Assembly: GCF_000264315.1 (NCBI RefSeq)
Contig: NZ_AJXU01000025.1
Span: 1 to 51,764 of the forward strand
Direction of reading: 5' to 3'
DNA from: Rhodanobacter fulvus Jip2
Lineage (GTDB): Bacteria; Pseudomonadota; Gammaproteobacteria; Xanthomonadales; Rhodanobacteraceae
DNA length: 51,764 nt
Of this stretch, positions 1 to 9,766 are shown piece after piece. The position numbers and the translations under genes are program-made. Position 1 is the stretch's first letter; each line of letters starts with the position of its first letter. Below the pieces are notes generated by a model, which was given only the letters and a program-made list of their open reading frames with translations, was not told the origin of the DNA and did no database searches.

Positions 1-156
1 GCAGGCGATCGAAAGCTCTTGATCGGCTCCCCCGCTTGCGGGGGAAGGTGCTGAAGGATGGTGGCGCTCCTGCTCTTGATCGACCAACAAGAGCATCGCG
101 GCTGAAGCCGCTCCCACAGACGTCAGGAGCATCGCGCACAGGGCGAGCTCCTACAG
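1..156. repeat. Composite of degraded palindromic repeats before the first RND gene
   Basis: No gene is seen in 1-263. The stretch holds a hairpin at 29-44 (cccccgc-tt-gcggggg). It also holds two same-orientation REP half-units, 93-118 (gcatcgcggctgaagccgc then tcccaca) and 129-155 (gcatcgcgcacagggcgag then ctcctaca). The half-units belong to the same two sequence variants as the complete inverted pairs elsewhere in the window, at 7953-8030 and 50600-50672. They look like remnants of REP doublets. Confidence 0.75.
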
Positions 157-263
157 AAACGAGGCGGTGACTCGATGGGAGCCGTGCCATTCGGCAGGGC
201 CGACTTCAGGCACATCGCGGCGGCCCCATGACTGCCACTATCCTTGCGCGCTACGGAGAGCCC

Positions 264-3200
264 ATGAATATATTCGCGCCCATGATTCGCCGCCCGATCG
301 GCACCTCGCTGCTGGCGATCGGGTTGATATTGGCGGGGAGCTGGGCCTACCAGCTGCTGGGCGTGGCCGCGCTGCCGTCGATGGACCTGCCGGTGGTGAT
401 GGTGTCGGCCAACATGCAGGGCGCCAGCGCGCAGACCATGGCGAGCACCGTGGCGGCGCCGCTGGAGCGGCACCTGGGGCGGATTCCCGGGGTCAAGGAG
501 ATGTACTCCAACAGCACCGAGGGGCGCACCTTCGTGCGGTTGCAGTTGTACATGGGGCGCAGCGCGGACAAGGCTGCCAGCGACGTGCAGGCGGCGATCA
601 ATGCCGCCGCGGTCGACCTGCCCACGCACATGGACAACCCGCCGCAATACTTCAAGGCGGATACCACCCAGGTGCCGGTGATCCTGGTGTCGCTGACCTC
701 CACCGGGCTGCCGCCGGACAAGCTGTACGACCTCACCAACACCTTGCTCAGCCCGGCGGTGGCGCAGATCCCCGGCGTGGCCCAGGTGGAGGTGTTCGGC
801 GGCACCGCGCATGCGGTGCGGGTGACGCTGGATACCGGGGCGCTGGCGGCCAAGGGGCTCACCACCAACGACGTGGCGAACGCGCTGCGCGCGGCCAACG
901 TCACCTCGCCGCAGGGCCTCATCAGCGATGGCCACACGCAGATGACGGTGTCGGCCAACGACGCGCTGCAGGATCCGGCCGAATTCGGCAATCTGCTGAT
1001 CGCGATGAAGAACGGCATGCCGGTACGGCTGACCGACGTGGCCACCGTAGCCGCGGGGCCGGAGGATCAATACCAGGCCGCCTGGTTCAACGGCCAGCGC
1101 GCGGTGATGATGCAGGTGACCAAGCGGCCGGAGGCGAACGCGGTGGCCACCGCCGCCGCAGTGCGCGACCAGTTGCCCACCTTTCGCGCCATGCTGCCGG
1201 CCGATGTCACCATCACGCCGATCCTGGACCTCACCCAGACCACCAAGTCCGCGCTGCATGAAGTGCAGTTCACGCTGATGATCAGCGTCGTGATGGTGGC
1301 GCTGGTGATGCTGATCTTCCTGCGTCGCATCGGCCCCACCCTGATCGCCCTGCTCAGCGTGCCGCTGTCGCTGGCCGGTGCGTTCGTGGCGATGTGGGCG
1401 TTCGGTTACACCTTGAACCTGCTGTCGCTGGTGGCGCTGGTGCTGTGCATCGGCTTCGTGGTGGACGACGCGATCGTGGTGATCGAGAACATCGTGCGCC
1501 ACATGGAGAACGGCCAGCCGCCGCTGCCGGCCGCGCTGGTCGGCGTGCGCGAGATCGGCTTCACCGTGCTGTCGATCACCTTGTCGCTGGTGGCGGTGTT
1601 CGCGCCGCTGCTGTTCGGCAACAACATGCTGGTGATGCTGCTGCGCGAGTTCTCGGTGACGCTGACCGCGGCGATCGTGATCTCGGCGCTGGTCTCGCTG
1701 ACGTTGACGCCCGCGCTGTGCGGGCGCTTTCTCACCCTGGAGCACGCCGGCGAAAAGCCGCTCAACCGTATCCAGCGCGCGTTCGAGCGCTTCGACCGCT
1801 GGCTGCACCGCGTCTACGAGCGCGCGCTGGACTGGGCCATGCACCACCGCCGGCTGATGCGCTGGCAACCGCTGCTGTTGCTGGTGGCGACCGTGGTGCT
1901 GGCCATGGCGGTGGTGAAGACCGCCGGCGGTACTTTCATGCCGGAAGAAGACACCGGCGCGCTCAACGGCAACATCAGCGCCGACGCCAATATCTCGCCG
2001 CAGCTGATGGCCGAGCGGGTGAAGCAGGCGGCGGCGATCGTGCAGGCGGACCCGGCCGTGCTGGATGTGTCGTCCATGCTGGGTCGCAACGGCGGCGCGG
2101 TGGGCAACAACGGCCGCATGTGGATCGATTTGAAGCCGCTGGGCGACGGCCCCGGCCAGCGCCGCGACAGCTCGAAAGTGGTGCTGGAGCGGCTCAGCAA
2201 GCAGTTCGAGGTGTTGCCCGACATGAAGGTGCAATTGCGCACGCTGCAGTTCATGGGCGGCGGTGGCGGCAACAACGAAGGCGCGCAGCACAGCTTCCAG
2301 ATGATCAGCAAGGACGGCGGCGACCTGCAGCCGTGGGCGCTGAAGATGGTGCAGCAGATGCGCCGCTCGAAGGAGCTGCGCGACGTGGGCAGCGAGTTCG
2401 ACGAGGTGGGCAAGCAGCAGATGCTGAAGGTGGACCACGACGCGGCCGCGCGCCTGCACGTGAACATGGGCATGGTCGACACCGCGCTGAACAACGCCTT
2501 CGGCCAGCGCATGGTGTCCACCATCTATTCCGACATCAACGAATATCACGTGGTGCTGACCAGCGCCAATGCGCAGTCGCTGAGCCCGGCCACGCTGCTG
2601 GATACGCGCGTGCGCAACGCGCAGGGCCGGTTGATCCCGCTGTCCGCGATCGCCCGCATCGAGCCCAACATCAGCCCGTCCGGCGTGGTCCACCAGGATC
2701 AGCTGGAGGCCACCGACATCAGCTACAACCTGCCCGCGGGCGTGCCCGAAAGCCATGGCATCGACCTGGTGAACCAGGCCGCGCTGGCGATCAACCTGCC
2801 CGGCGGCATCCGGCTGAAGTTCGGCGGCACCGACGAGGAGCTGCAGGATCTGCAATCCAACGGCGGCACCTTGCTGCTGGGCGCGATCCTGGCGATGTAC
2901 ATCGTGCTGGGCATTCTCTACGAGAGCCTGGGCCATCCGCTGACCATCCTCTCCACCCTGCCGGCGGCCGGCGCGGGTGCGTTCCTGGCAATGCTGGTGA
3001 CGCAGACCCAGCTCAGCCTGATGGCGATCATCGCGATCCTGATGCTGATCGGCATCGTGAAGAAAAACGCCATCCTGATGGTGGATTTCGCGCTGGTGGC
3101 GCAACGCGAACGCGGCCTGTCCGCGCCCGACGCGATCCGCGAGGCGGCGCTGGTGCGTTTTCGCCCGATCACCATGACCACGCTGGTGGCGATGGGCGCG

Positions 3201-3422
3201 GCGCTGCCGCTGGCGATCGGTTTCGGCGTGGGTTCGGAAATGCGCCAGCCGCTGGGCGTGGCGATCGTGGGTGGCCTGCTGGTGTCGCAATTGCTGACCT
3301 TGCTGAGCACGCCGGCGATCTACCTGTGGGGCCACGACCGCAAGCTGCGCAAGGCCGCACGCAAGGCGCGCAAGGCGGAGAAGAAACGCCTGCGCGCGGG
3401 TTTGGCGGCCAGTGCGTCCTAA
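264..3422 (+). CDS. RND-family efflux transporter permease (first of a tandem pair)
   Basis: Inner-membrane proton/drug antiporter subunit of the AcrB/MdtB/MdtC superfamily, 1,052 residues, the usual length. The start at 264 follows GGAGAG (255-260); an ATG at 228 would add 12 residues that lack family similarity. The N-terminus (MNIFAPMIRRPIGTSLLAIG) leads into TM1. The proton-relay Asp-Asp pair lies in TM4 at residues 401-402 (GFVVDDAIVVIEN), equivalent to AcrB D407/D408. The sequence resembles MdtB/MdtC-type permeases more than AcrB. The next gene is a close paralogue, so the two probably form a mixed trimer as MdtB and MdtC do. The membrane-fusion partner is not in the window and would be expected just upstream. 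Family is certain; substrate is unknown. Confidence 0.93.
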   Translation: MNIFAPMIRRPIGTSLLAIGLILAGSWAYQLLGVAALPSMDLPVVMVSANMQGASAQTMASTVAAPLERHLGRIPGVKEMYSNSTEGRTFVRLQLYMGRSADKAASDVQAAINAAAVDLPTHMDNPPQYFKADTTQVPVILVSLTSTGLPPDKLYDLTNTLLSPAVAQIPGVAQVEVFGGTAHAVRVTLDTGALAAKGLTTNDVANALRAANVTSPQGLISDGHTQMTVSANDALQDPAEFGNLLIAMKNGMPVRLTDVATVAAGPEDQYQAAWFNGQRAVMMQVTKRPEANAVATAAAVRDQLPTFRAMLPADVTITPILDLTQTTKSALHEVQFTLMISVVMVALVMLIFLRRIGPTLIALLSVPLSLAGAFVAMWAFGYTLNLLSLVALVLCIGFVVDDAIVVIENIVRHMENGQPPLPAALVGVREIGFTVLSITLSLVAVFAPLLFGNNMLVMLLREFSVTLTAAIVISALVSLTLTPALCGRFLTLEHAGEKPLNRIQRAFERFDRWLHRVYERALDWAMHHRRLMRWQPLLLLVATVVLAMAVVKTAGGTFMPEEDTGALNGNISADANISPQLMAERVKQAAAIVQADPAVLDVSSMLGRNGGAVGNNGRMWIDLKPLGDGPGQRRDSSKVVLERLSKQFEVLPDMKVQLRTLQFMGGGGGNNEGAQHSFQMISKDGGDLQPWALKMVQQMRRSKELRDVGSEFDEVGKQQMLKVDHDAAARLHVNMGMVDTALNNAFGQRMVSTIYSDINEYHVVLTSANAQSLSPATLLDTRVRNAQGRLIPLSAIARIEPNISPSGVVHQDQLEATDISYNLPAGVPESHGIDLVNQAALAINLPGGIRLKFGGTDEELQDLQSNGGTLLLGAILAMYIVLGILYESLGHPLTILSTLPAAGAGAFLAMLVTQTQLSLMAIIAILMLIGIVKKNAILMVDFALVAQRERGLSAPDAIREAALVRFRPITMTTLVAMGAALPLAIGFGVGSEMRQPLGVAIVGGLLVSQLLTLLSTPAIYLWGHDRKLRKAARKARKAEKKRLRAGLAASAS

Positions 3423-3460
3423 ACTGCGGGCCGGTCCAAGGGACAGTCTGATGGATCAGC

Positions 3461-3560
3461 TTTTTGCTCGTCATTCCTGCAAAAGCAGGAATCCAGTGCC
3501 TTTGCGTTGGATGGCTTGGAGGCACTGGATCCCAGCTTTCGCTGGGATGACGAGCAAAAA
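3461..3560. repeat. 100-bp nested palindrome between the two RND genes
   Basis: The 303-bp gap 3423-3725 holds no gene but contains this element. Its outer ends (tttttgctcgtcatt / gggatgacgagcaaaaa) are inverted repeats. Each half is itself a hairpin: attcctgc-aaaa-gcaggaat on the left and atcccagc-gaaa-gctgggat on the right. The two halves differ at paired positions so that both hairpins stay intact. It resembles a widespread proteobacterial intergenic repeat. It splits the RND pair and could attenuate transcription or stabilise mRNA there. Confidence 0.85.
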
Positions 3561-3725
3561 CAGATCTTTCCTGGGAGCCCAAATGGCAGAAGCTTTCGCG
3601 GCGCCAGCATCCACGCGCGGGCCGTCGTCGGTAATATTCCTGCGCATGCCTGCATCCTTTCGCGCCGACGACCGCCGCCCTTTCCTTCCATCGACAACCC
3701 CGCGCCGCAGCGCACAGCGGTGCGC

Positions 3726-6700
3726 ATGAGCGTGTTCGCACCGATGGTGCGCCGGCCCGTGGGCACGTCACTGCTGGCGATCGGGCTGATGCTGGGCGGC
3801 TTGTGGGCGTACCTGCTATTGGGCGTGGCGGCGTTTCCGTCGATCGAGTTTCCCGGCGTGGCGGTGTTCGCGCAGCTGCCCGGCGCCAACGCGCAGACCA
3901 TGGCCAGCACGGTGGTGGCGCCGCTGGAGCGGCACCTGGGGCGGATTCCCGGCGTGCGCCAGATGTATTCCAGCGCCAGCGAGGGCGGCGCGCAGATCCA
4001 GATCCTGTTCGAGATGGATCGCAGCGCCGACAAGGCCGCGCGCGACGTGCAGGCGGCGATCAACGCGGCCGCCGCCGACCTGCCCTCGGGCATGCCCAGC
4101 CCGCCGGGCTACTTCAAGTTCGACACATCGCAGATCCCGGTGCTGCTGGTGTCGCTGACTTCCACCAGCCTGGCGCCCGACCAGCTCTACGACCTCACCG
4201 ACACCTTGCTGAAACCGGCGGTGGCGCAGATCCCCGGCGTGGCCCAGGTGCAGGTGTCCGGCGGCGCGCCGCATGCGGTGCGGATCGCGCTGAACAGCGC
4301 GGCGCTGGCGCAGAAAGGCATCACCAGCAACGACGTGGCCAATGCGCTGCGCGCGGCCAACGTCACCTCGCCGCAGGGCATGCTCAGCAACGGCGCCACC
4401 CAGATGACGGTGAGCGCCAACGACGCGCTGCACACGGTGCAGGATTTCGCGCCACTGGTGATCGCCAGCCGCGACGGCGTGCCGGTGCGGCTGTCCGACG
4501 TGGCCACCATCAGTAGCGGCCAGCAGGATCAGTACGCGGCGGCGTGGTTCAACGGCCGGCGCGCCGTGACCATGCAGATCAGCAAGCGCTCGGAGGCGAA
4601 CGCCGTGGCCACGGTGAATGCCATCCGCGCCGCGCTGCCGGGCTTCAGCCACCTGATGCCGGCCGACGTGGAAATCCACCCCATCTTCGACCTCACCCCC
4701 ACCACCGAATCGGCGCTGGACGAGGTACAGGTGGCGCTGCTGATGAGCATCGTGATGGTGGCGCTGGTGATGCTGGTGTTCCTGCGCCGGCTGCGGCCCA
4801 CGGTGATCGCGATGTTCAGCGTGCCGCTGTCGCTGGCCGGCGCGTTCATTGTGATGTGGATGCTCGGCTTCACCCTCAACATCTTCTCGCTGGTGGCGCT
4901 GGTGCTGTGCGTGGGCTTCGTGGTGGACGACGCCATCGTGGTGATCGAGAACATCGTGCGGCACATGGAGCGCGGCATGGCGCCGCTGCCGGCCGCGCTC
5001 ACCGGCGTGCGCGAGATCGGCTTCACCGTGGTGTCGATCACCTTGTCGCTGATCGCGGTGTTCGGCCCGATGGTGTTCGGCAACAACATGTTCACCATGC
5101 TGATGCGCGAGTTCTCGGTCACCCTGATCGCCACCATCGTGATTTCCGCATTGGTGTCGCTGACGCTCACGCCCGCGCTGTGCGGCGCCTGGCTGGCGCA
5201 CGAACCGGAAGGCAGCCGCACGCCGGGCCGGCTGGAGCGCATGGCCGAGCGCTTCGACAGCAGCCTGCTGCGCATCTACGAGCGCGGGCTGGACTGGGCC
5301 ATGCACCACCGGCGGGTGATGCGCTGGCAGCCGATCCTGTTGCTGGTGCTGACCGTGGTGCTGGCGGTGGTGGTGGCCAAGACCGCCGGCGGCAGCCTGA
5401 TGCCGAAAGAGGACACCGGCCTGCTGCAGGCGCAGATCACCGGCGACGCCAACATCTCGCCCACCCTGCTGGCCGAACGCACGCAGGCGATGGCCGCCGT
5501 GCTGCAGGCCGACCCGGCCGTGCTTGATGTTTCCACCATCCTGGGCGGCGGCAACAACAACGGCGCGGTGGGCAACCAGTCCACGCTGTTCGTGGACCTG
5601 AAGCCGCGGGGTGACGGTCCGAACGATCGCCATGTGTCGGGGCAGACGGTGGTGGATCGGCTGGACAAGTACTACAAAACCGTCTCCGACCTGGACGTGA
5701 CGCTGACCACGATGCAGTTCATCAACGGCGGCGGCCCCGGTGGTGGCGCCAAGGGCCAGTACGCGTTCCAGCTCAGCAGCAACGCCGGCCTGCCGTTGCA
5801 GGGCCCCACGCTGCACCTGGCGCAGGTGATGCGCGGCATGAAGCAGTTCCGCGACGTCAGCACCAGCTTCGACAGTATTGGCCGGCAGGAGCTGCTGCAG
5901 GTGAACCGCGAAACCGCCGCGCGATTGCACGTGAGCATGGGCCAGATCGATTCGGCGCTGTACGACGCGTTCGGCCAGAACCAGATCTCCACCATCTATT
6001 CCGACATCAACCAGTACCGCGTGGTGCTCACCGCCGCCGCCGAGCAGTCGCTGAGCCCGGCCAACCTGCTCAACACCTACGTGCGCAACACGGAAGGCAA
6101 GATGATTCCGCTGTCCGCGCTGGCCAGCATCCAGCCGCATATCGCGCCGGTCACCATCAACCACTACAACCAGCTCGAATCGGCCTCGATCAACTACAAC
6201 CTGGTTAAGGGCCTGACCCAGACCGACGGCCTGAAATACGTCGACCAGGCCATCTTCGCCGCCGGCCTGCCCGCGGGCGTGCAGAAAAGCTACACCGGCG
6301 ACAACCAGAACCTGATGGACGCGCTCAACAACGGCCTGCTGATGCTGCTGGCGGTGATCCTGGTGATGTACGTGGTGCTGGGCGTGCTGTACGAAAGCCT
6401 GATCCACCCGCTGACCATCCTCTCCACCCTGCCCGCCGCCGGCATGGGCGCGTTCCTGGCCATGCTGGTCACCCACACCCAACTCACCATGATGTCGGCG
6501 ATCGCGGTGCTGATGCTGATCGGCATCGTGAAGAAAAACGCGATCCTGATGGTCGACTTCGCCCTGGTCGCCGAACGCGAACACGGCCGCTCGCCACCGG
6601 AGGCGATCCGCGAAGCCGCGCTGGTGCGCTTCCGGCCGATCACCATGACCACCCTGGTGGCGATGGGCGCCGCGCTGCCACTGGCGATCGGCTTCGGCTA

Positions 6701-6905
6701 CGGCTCGGAAATGCGCCAGCCGCTGGGCATCGCCATCCTGGGCGGGCTGGCCGTGTCGCAACTGCTGACCCTGCTGAGCACGCCGGCGATTTATCTGTGG
6801 AGCCATGACCGCAAGCAGCGCAAGGCGGTGCGCAGAGAGCGCAAGATGGAGAAGAAGCGGCAGAAGTTGTTGCGGCGGGAAGCCAGGGCGGGCGGCTCGG
6901 CTTGA
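3726..6905 (+). CDS. RND-family efflux transporter permease (second of a tandem pair)
   Basis: Inner-membrane RND drug/proton antiporter, 1,059 residues. I chose the ATG at 3726 because MSVFAPMVRRPVGTSLLAIG aligns with the start of the upstream paralogue. The frame is open back to 3507, but that part is encoded by the intergenic palindrome and its flank. The TM4 Asp-Asp pair is again at residues 401-402 (GFVVDDAIVVIEN). Long blocks are shared with the first permease, including the central motif around residues 200-230 and the C-terminal MLIGIVKKNAILMVDFALVA. The pair therefore looks like a tandem duplication that diverged, as in MdtB/MdtC. The 303-bp gap containing a repeat may reduce co-transcription. 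Specificity cannot be read from the sequence. Confidence 0.93.
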   Translation: MSVFAPMVRRPVGTSLLAIGLMLGGLWAYLLLGVAAFPSIEFPGVAVFAQLPGANAQTMASTVVAPLERHLGRIPGVRQMYSSASEGGAQIQILFEMDRSADKAARDVQAAINAAAADLPSGMPSPPGYFKFDTSQIPVLLVSLTSTSLAPDQLYDLTDTLLKPAVAQIPGVAQVQVSGGAPHAVRIALNSAALAQKGITSNDVANALRAANVTSPQGMLSNGATQMTVSANDALHTVQDFAPLVIASRDGVPVRLSDVATISSGQQDQYAAAWFNGRRAVTMQISKRSEANAVATVNAIRAALPGFSHLMPADVEIHPIFDLTPTTESALDEVQVALLMSIVMVALVMLVFLRRLRPTVIAMFSVPLSLAGAFIVMWMLGFTLNIFSLVALVLCVGFVVDDAIVVIENIVRHMERGMAPLPAALTGVREIGFTVVSITLSLIAVFGPMVFGNNMFTMLMREFSVTLIATIVISALVSLTLTPALCGAWLAHEPEGSRTPGRLERMAERFDSSLLRIYERGLDWAMHHRRVMRWQPILLLVLTVVLAVVVAKTAGGSLMPKEDTGLLQAQITGDANISPTLLAERTQAMAAVLQADPAVLDVSTILGGGNNNGAVGNQSTLFVDLKPRGDGPNDRHVSGQTVVDRLDKYYKTVSDLDVTLTTMQFINGGGPGGGAKGQYAFQLSSNAGLPLQGPTLHLAQVMRGMKQFRDVSTSFDSIGRQELLQVNRETAARLHVSMGQIDSALYDAFGQNQISTIYSDINQYRVVLTAAAEQSLSPANLLNTYVRNTEGKMIPLSALASIQPHIAPVTINHYNQLESASINYNLVKGLTQTDGLKYVDQAIFAAGLPAGVQKSYTGDNQNLMDALNNGLLMLLAVILVMYVVLGVLYESLIHPLTILSTLPAAGMGAFLAMLVTHTQLTMMSAIAVLMLIGIVKKNAILMVDFALVAEREHGRSPPEAIREAALVRFRPITMTTLVAMGAALPLAIGFGYGSEMRQPLGIAILGGLAVSQLLTLLSTPAIYLWSHDRKQRKAVRRERKMEKKRQKLLRREARAGGSA

Positions 6906-6919
6906 TTGGGGATTTCGCG

Positions 6920-7048
6920 GCACTTCGACTTCGCCGTCCGGTGGACGGCTACGCTCAGTGTGATCGGGTGAGGGAATCCGACATCGACCGAAAGAACCTC
7001 CACCGTTCTCCCTGAGCGTCGGCCGCGCAGCGGCCAGAGTCGAAGGGC
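6920..7048. repeat. Long inverted repeat, cttcgac...gtcgaag family, copy 1
   Basis: The left arm (6920-6960) has gcacttcgacttcgcc and ctacgctcagtg. The right arm (7001-7048) has caccgttctccctgagcg and gagtcgaagggc, in inverted orientation. A second copy lies at 29026-29172. It fills most of the 271-bp gap between the second RND gene and tyrA, where no coding sequence is seen. Confidence 0.75.
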
Positions 7049-7176
7049 ATGCCGCCTCAACGTCACTGTTTTGGACGGCCAATTCGATGCTCAGCTCGAC
7101 CCATCACGCCCTTCGATAGAACGAAGAGCTCGCGCTTGTGGCAGCATCAACTGTTTTCCACGCGCAGGAAGGGCCC

Positions 7177-7947
7177 ATGGTGTTCGCGATACTCGGTTAC
7201 GGCCGCTTCGGCCAGGCGTTCGCCGATCTGCTGGCGCGGGCGGGGCATGAGGTGCGTATCCATGATCCGCATGCCGAGGTGCCGGCGGCGCTGGCGGCGG
7301 CGTCGATGGTTGCCGCCGTCGATGGCGCGGCCTGGGTGGTGCTGGCGATGCCGGTGCCGCGGATGGCGGAGGCGCTGGCCGCGCTGAAGCCGCATCTGGG
7401 CGCCGGGCACACCGTGATCGACGTGGGCAGCGTGAAGCTGCACCCCTGCGCCGTGATGGATGAGCAGTTGGGCGATGCGATACCGCATGTGGGCACGCAT
7501 CCGCTGTTCGGCCCGCTCAGCCTGGCGCGGGGTGAGCGACCATTGCGCACGGTGGTGTGCGCCAGCGCCCGGCATCCGCAGACGGCCGAACGCGCGCGCG
7601 CACTGTTCCGCGAACTGGGTTGCGAGGTGATCGACCAGGATCCGGCCACGCATGACCGGCACATGGCGCATACCCACGCGCTGGCGTTTTTCCTGGCCAA
7701 GGGCCTGATCGAGATCGGCGTGGACGACGACTTGTCGGTGACGCCACCGTCGTTCCAGGGCCTGAAGAACATGTTGGCCGCGGTGCGCGGCGACGCCGGC
7801 CATCTGTTTGCCGCGATCCAGCAGGAAAACCCGTTCGCTGCCGAGGCGCGTGCGCAGTTGCTGGGGGCGTTGCAGCGCATCGACCGGCAGCTTGCCAGTG
7901 CGGATGACGACAGCCTGGCTATTCCTGAGCGGCACGGGGACGCCTAG
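7177..7947 (+). CDS. tyrA: Prephenate dehydrogenase family protein (tyrosine biosynthesis)
   Basis: Oxidative decarboxylation of prephenate to 4-hydroxyphenylpyruvate in tyrosine synthesis, cytoplasmic, NAD(P)-dependent. The protein is 256 residues. The Rossmann motif G7-x-G9-xx-G12 is at the N-terminus (ILGYGRFG). The TyrA signature HPLFGP starts at H108 inside GTHPLFGP, the region of the prephenate-binding His. The helical C-terminal dimer domain follows (HTHALAFFLAKGL). No chorismate mutase domain is present, so it is the monofunctional type. Start: ATG 7177 preceded by aggaaggg (7166-7173). An in-frame ATG-like start at 7138 would put 13 residues before the dinucleotide fold and is less likely. 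It stands alone, followed by a REP doublet and convergent with fabB. Arogenate use cannot be excluded. Confidence 0.85.
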   Translation: MVFAILGYGRFGQAFADLLARAGHEVRIHDPHAEVPAALAAASMVAAVDGAAWVVLAMPVPRMAEALAALKPHLGAGHTVIDVGSVKLHPCAVMDEQLGDAIPHVGTHPLFGPLSLARGERPLRTVVCASARHPQTAERARALFRELGCEVIDQDPATHDRHMAHTHALAFFLAKGLIEIGVDDDLSVTPPSFQGLKNMLAAVRGDAGHLFAAIQQENPFAAEARAQLLGALQRIDRQLASADDDSLAIPERHGDA

Positions 7948-7952
7948 AGCAC

Positions 7953-8030
7953 TGTGGGAGCGACTTCAGTCGCGATGCTCTTGCTCTGGGGATCCAGAGA
8001 AAAAGCATCGCGGCTGAAGCCGCTCCCACA
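7953..8030. repeat. REP doublet (inverted pair) between tyrA and fabB
   Basis: Left unit gtgggagcgacttcagtcgc and right unit gcatcgcggctgaagccgc then tcccaca face each other around a short variable centre. The doublet sits between the convergent 3' ends of tyrA and fabB, where it may serve as a bidirectional 3' structure. Further copies lie at 21123, 22990, 36138 and 37148. Confidence 0.9.
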
Positions 8031-8040
8031 CGAACCGGCA

Positions 8041-9249
8041 TCAGACTTTCGAGAACACCAGCGTGCCGTTGGTGCCGCCGAAGCCGAAGCTGTTGGACAT
8101 CACCGTAGTCAGCTTCGCGTCGCGGCTTTCGCGCACGATCGGGAAGCTCTCGGCCAGCGGGTCAAGCTCGGTGATGTTGGCCGAGGCGGCGACGTAGTTC
8201 TCGTTGAGCATCAGCAGGCTGTAGATCGCCTCGTGCACGCTGGCGGCGCCCAGCGAATGGCCGGTGAGGGCCTTGGTCGAGGACAGCGGCGGTACCGCAT
8301 CGCCGAACACCTCGCGCACCGCCTTCAGCTCCACCACGTCGCCCACCGGCGTCGAGGTGCCGTGGGTGTTGAGGTAGTCGATCGGGCCGCTGACGTTGGC
8401 CATGGCCATCTGCATGCAGCGCACCGCGCCTTCGCCCGAGGGCGCCACCATGTCGCCGCCATCGGAGGTGACACCGTAACCCACCAGTTCGGCCAGGATG
8501 TTGGCGCCGCGCGCACGGGCGTGCTCGTACTCCTCCAGCACCAGCATGCCGCCGCCGCCGGCGATGACGAAGCCGTCGCGGCTGACGTCATACGGACGCG
8601 AGGCCGATTCGGGCGTGGCGTTGTAGCTGGTGGAGAGCGCGCCCATCGCGTCGAACTGCGAGGTCATGCCCCAGTGGACTTCCTCGCCGCCACCGGCGAA
8701 GACGATGTCCTGCGCGCCGTGGCGGATCAGGTCCGCCGCCGCGCCGATGCAATGCGCCGAGGTGGCGCAGGCGGCGGAGATGGAATAGCTCAGGCCACGA
8801 ATGCCGAAGCCGGTGGCCAGCGTGGCCGACACGGTGGAGCACATCGTGCGCGGCACCATGTACGGACCGATCTTGCGCACGCCCTTGTTGCGCAACAGGT
8901 CGCCGGTTTCGATCTGCCACTGCGGCGAGCCGCCGCCGGAGCCGGCGATGACGCCGGTACGCGGGTTGCTGACCTGTTCGGCTGACAGCCCGGACTGGGC
9001 AATTGCGTCACGCATCGACACATAAGCGTAGGCCGCCGCATCGCCCATGAAGCGCTTCAGCTTGCGGTCGATCTCGGCCACCAGGTCGATCTCGGGCACG
9101 CCGGCCACATGGCTGCGCAGGCCCAGCGCCACGTAATCGGGAACGGCGCGGATGCCGCTGCGGCTGTCGCGCAGGGCGGATGAAACCGTCGCCCCGTCGT
9201 TGCCCAGACACGACACCACACCCATACCGGTCACTACGACACGACGCAT
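8041..9249 (-). CDS. fabB: Beta-ketoacyl-ACP synthase I
   Basis: Condensing enzyme that elongates acyl-ACP with malonyl-ACP and is needed for the unsaturated branch of fatty acid synthesis. It is 402 residues. The thiolase-fold triad is visible: Cys161 (SAACATSAH), His296 ([11 protein letters not shown]) and His331 ([10 protein letters not shown]), each two positions below E. coli FabB numbering (163/298/333). I set the start at ATG 9249 ([16 protein letters not shown]). The fabA stop and this ATG are one base apart (TGA-G-ATG), so the pair is translationally coupled. The upstream in-frame codons overlap fabA and are rejected. Confidence 0.96.
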   Translation of the reverse strand: MRRVVVTGMGVVSCLGNDGATVSSALRDSRSGIRAVPDYVALGLRSHVAGVPEIDLVAEIDRKLKRFMGDAAAYAYVSMRDAIAQSGLSAEQVSNPRTGVIAGSGGGSPQWQIETGDLLRNKGVRKIGPYMVPRTMCSTVSATLATGFGIRGLSYSISAACATSAHCIGAAADLIRHGAQDIVFAGGGEEVHWGMTSQFDAMGALSTSYNATPESASRPYDVSRDGFVIAGGGGMLVLEEYEHARARGANILAELVGYGVTSDGGDMVAPSGEGAVRCMQMAMANVSGPIDYLNTHGTSTPVGDVVELKAVREVFGDAVPPLSSTKALTGHSLGAASVHEAIYSLLMLNENYVAASANITELDPLAESFPIVRESRDAKLTTVMSNSFGFGGTNGTLVFSKV

Positions 9250-9250
9250 C

Positions 9251-9766
9251 TCAAAAACCCTCGGTGGACTGGAACAGGCCGACGCGCATGTTGTCGGCGG
9301 CATAGATCAGGCGGTCGTCGACGAACGTCTTGCCATCGGCGATCACCAACCGCAGCTTGCCGCGCATCACGCGCCGGATATCGATTTCATAGCGCAGCTT
9401 CTTGGCGGTGGGCAGCACCTGGCCGGTGAACTTCACCTCGCCCACGCCCAGCGCACGCCCCAGGCCCGGCTCGCCCAGCCAGGGCAGGTAGAAGCCGCTG
9501 AGCTGCCACATGCCGTCGAGGCCAAGGCAGCCAGGCATCACCGGGTCGCTCTCGAAATGGCAGGCGAAAAACCACAGGTCGGGGTGGATATCCATCTCGG
9601 CCTGGATCACGCCCTTGCCGTAGGCGCCACCTTCGGTGGAGATGTGGGTGATGCGGTCGAACATCAGCATCGGCGGCAGGGGCAGGCGGGCGTTGCCCGG
9701 GCCGAACATTTCGCCACGGGCACAGGCCAGCAGTTGATCGTGATCTAACGAGGAAGGACGCGTCAT
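9251..9766 (-). CDS. fabA: 3-hydroxydecanoyl-ACP dehydratase/isomerase
   Basis: Dehydrates 3-hydroxydecanoyl-ACP and isomerises trans-2- to cis-3-decenoyl-ACP, the entry point to unsaturated fatty acids. It is 171 residues, the normal length. The catalytic His70 ([15 protein letters not shown]) and Asp84 (CLGLDGMWQ) are at the same numbers as in E. coli FabA. It is first gene of the fabA-fabB operon on the minus strand. No strong Shine-Dalgarno sequence precedes the ATG at 9766. Upstream is a long gene-free repeat region, so the promoter lies somewhere in 9767-9900. I do not see a clear FabR- or FadR-type operator. Confidence 0.97.
   Translation of the reverse strand: MTRPSSLDHDQLLACARGEMFGPGNARLPLPPMLMFDRITHISTEGGAYGKGVIQAEMDIHPDLWFFACHFESDPVMPGCLGLDGMWQLSGFYLPWLGEPGLGRALGVGEVKFTGQVLPTAKKLRYEIDIRRVMRGKLRLVIADGKTFVDDRLIYAADNMRVGLFQSTEGF

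Noticed and set aside
123-3335. Very long open frame on the minus strand opposite the first RND gene (a similar one at 3816-7082 opposite the second)
   Set aside because: The translation is a His/Arg/Gln-rich low-complexity string without domains. This is the known antisense shadow of GC-rich coding sequence with strong third-position bias. The plus-strand RND proteins are unmistakable.
3507-3725. N-terminal extension of the second RND permease by 73 codons
   Set aside because: The codons lie in the intergenic palindrome and its flank, and ATG 3726 aligns with the paralogue's start.
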